From NCBI GenBank assembly GCA_028622995.1, contig JAJQJQ010000025.1, positions 620,001-684,000 on the forward strand: 64,000 nt of DNA, written 5' to 3'. The notes under the pieces are model-generated. The model did not search any database, was not told the DNA's origin, and worked only from the letters and a program-made list of their open reading frames with translations. The stretch is from Panagrolaimus kolymaensis. Lineage: Eukaryota; Nematoda; Chromadorea; Rhabditida; Panagrolaimidae. Both the position numbers and the translations under genes were made by a program. Of the stretch, positions 63,976 through 64,000 are shown in pieces (the stretch's first letter is position 1; every line of letters begins with the position of its first letter).

Positions 63976-64000
63976 TTGAATCAAAAGCAAGGCAGATATT
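63976..64000 (+). repeat. Right partial monomer (B cassette)
   Basis: Only the caaaagc-type B cassette and the first five bases of the body are present. The array continues beyond the window. Confidence 0.9.

Larger units (their letters stand above)
1..64000 (+). repeat. 152-bp AT-rich satellite DNA array, head to tail, filling the whole window
   Basis: The same 152-bp unit recurs without interruption from base 1 to base 64000, always in the same orientation. For example, the cassette starts at 143, 1511, 6831, 12151 and 36167 are all separated by exact multiples of 152. The phase moves from 143 (mod 152) at the left to 136 at the right, which the six short deletions I located account for exactly (five of 1 bp and one of 2 bp). 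That gives 420 full monomers plus two partial ones. Monomers differ at only a few sites outside the 20-bp junction cassette. Long tandem arrays of this kind are typical of centromeric or pericentromeric heterochromatin in eukaryotes; centromere identity here is inference. Orientation is arbitrary because no transcription unit is visible. No stretch of unique DNA, mobile element or gene was seen. Confidence 0.99.

Noticed and set aside
1..64000. CRISPR array, with 20-bp cassettes as spacers between 132-bp repeats
   Set aside because: The cassettes fall into only two main forms with minor variants, the repeat is far too long, and there are no cas genes or leader. The structure is ordinary tandem satellite.
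1..64000. Primate alpha satellite or another named family
   Set aside because: The 152-bp period and the sequence do not match the 171-bp alpha monomer as I know it, and I recognise no other family. I therefore assign no name or species.

Overview
The window contains no gene. From the first base to the last it is one uninterrupted, head-to-tail array of a 152-bp, AT-rich satellite repeat (about 26% G+C, from a hand count of one monomer), all in one orientation. I count 420 complete monomers between 143 and 63975, with a partial monomer at each end (1-142 and 63976-64000). Only a few short deletions disturb the register, 7 bp in total over 64 kb. No transposon, tRNA, rRNA, CRISPR array or unique flanking sequence interrupts it. 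This indicates a eukaryotic genome assembled through a large heterochromatic block such as a centromere or pericentromere. The taxon cannot be read from the sequence; I do not recognise the monomer as a named satellite, and it does not look like the primate 171-bp alpha family.

Monomer coordinates (M) below start at the first base of a 20-bp junction cassette (window 143 = M1). M1-20 is the cassette. It exists in two very different forms: A (tagaaataaacacgaccaag) and B (ttgaatcaaa[a/t]gcaaggcag). The remaining ~132 bp is nearly invariant except at a handful of two-state sites: M21 a/t, M30 a/t, M44 a/t (ttaaaat or tttaaat), M62/M64/M66 (gaaagaatgc, gaaaaagtgc, gaaagagtgc or gaaagaatac), M71-72 and M127 t/a. 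Every monomer also holds a 10-bp inverted repeat around a 27-bp A/T-rich loop (M95-141) and a run of A/T tracts spaced at roughly helical intervals.

Reading these sites as a haplotype for each monomer shows layered higher-order structure. Positions 1-1510 mix A and B monomers. Positions 1511-12150 are two tandem copies of a 35-monomer, 5320-bp unit whose 35 haplotypes agree position for position. Positions 12151-22790 are mainly B monomers, split by an A-rich island at 17319-18534, and contain a 9-monomer periodicity and a 12-monomer block copied exactly 50 monomers away. Positions 22791-24614 are an A-rich, mutation-rich island. Positions 24615-34494 are an A/B mosaic with a 10-mer and then 13-mer (1976-bp) higher-order repeats. 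From about 34.5 kb to the end, B monomers with the tttaaat allele dominate, and there are many shorter or more complex higher-order repeats (2-, 4-, 5-, 7/8-, 11-, 17- and 28-monomer spacings).

The array is therefore a patchwork of local amplification domains, the pattern expected from unequal exchange or replication slippage with local homogenisation. Short open frames of 61-62 codons on the minus strand are by-products of the repeat. I found no protein-coding or RNA-coding system, and the points of interest are in the satellite architecture itself.
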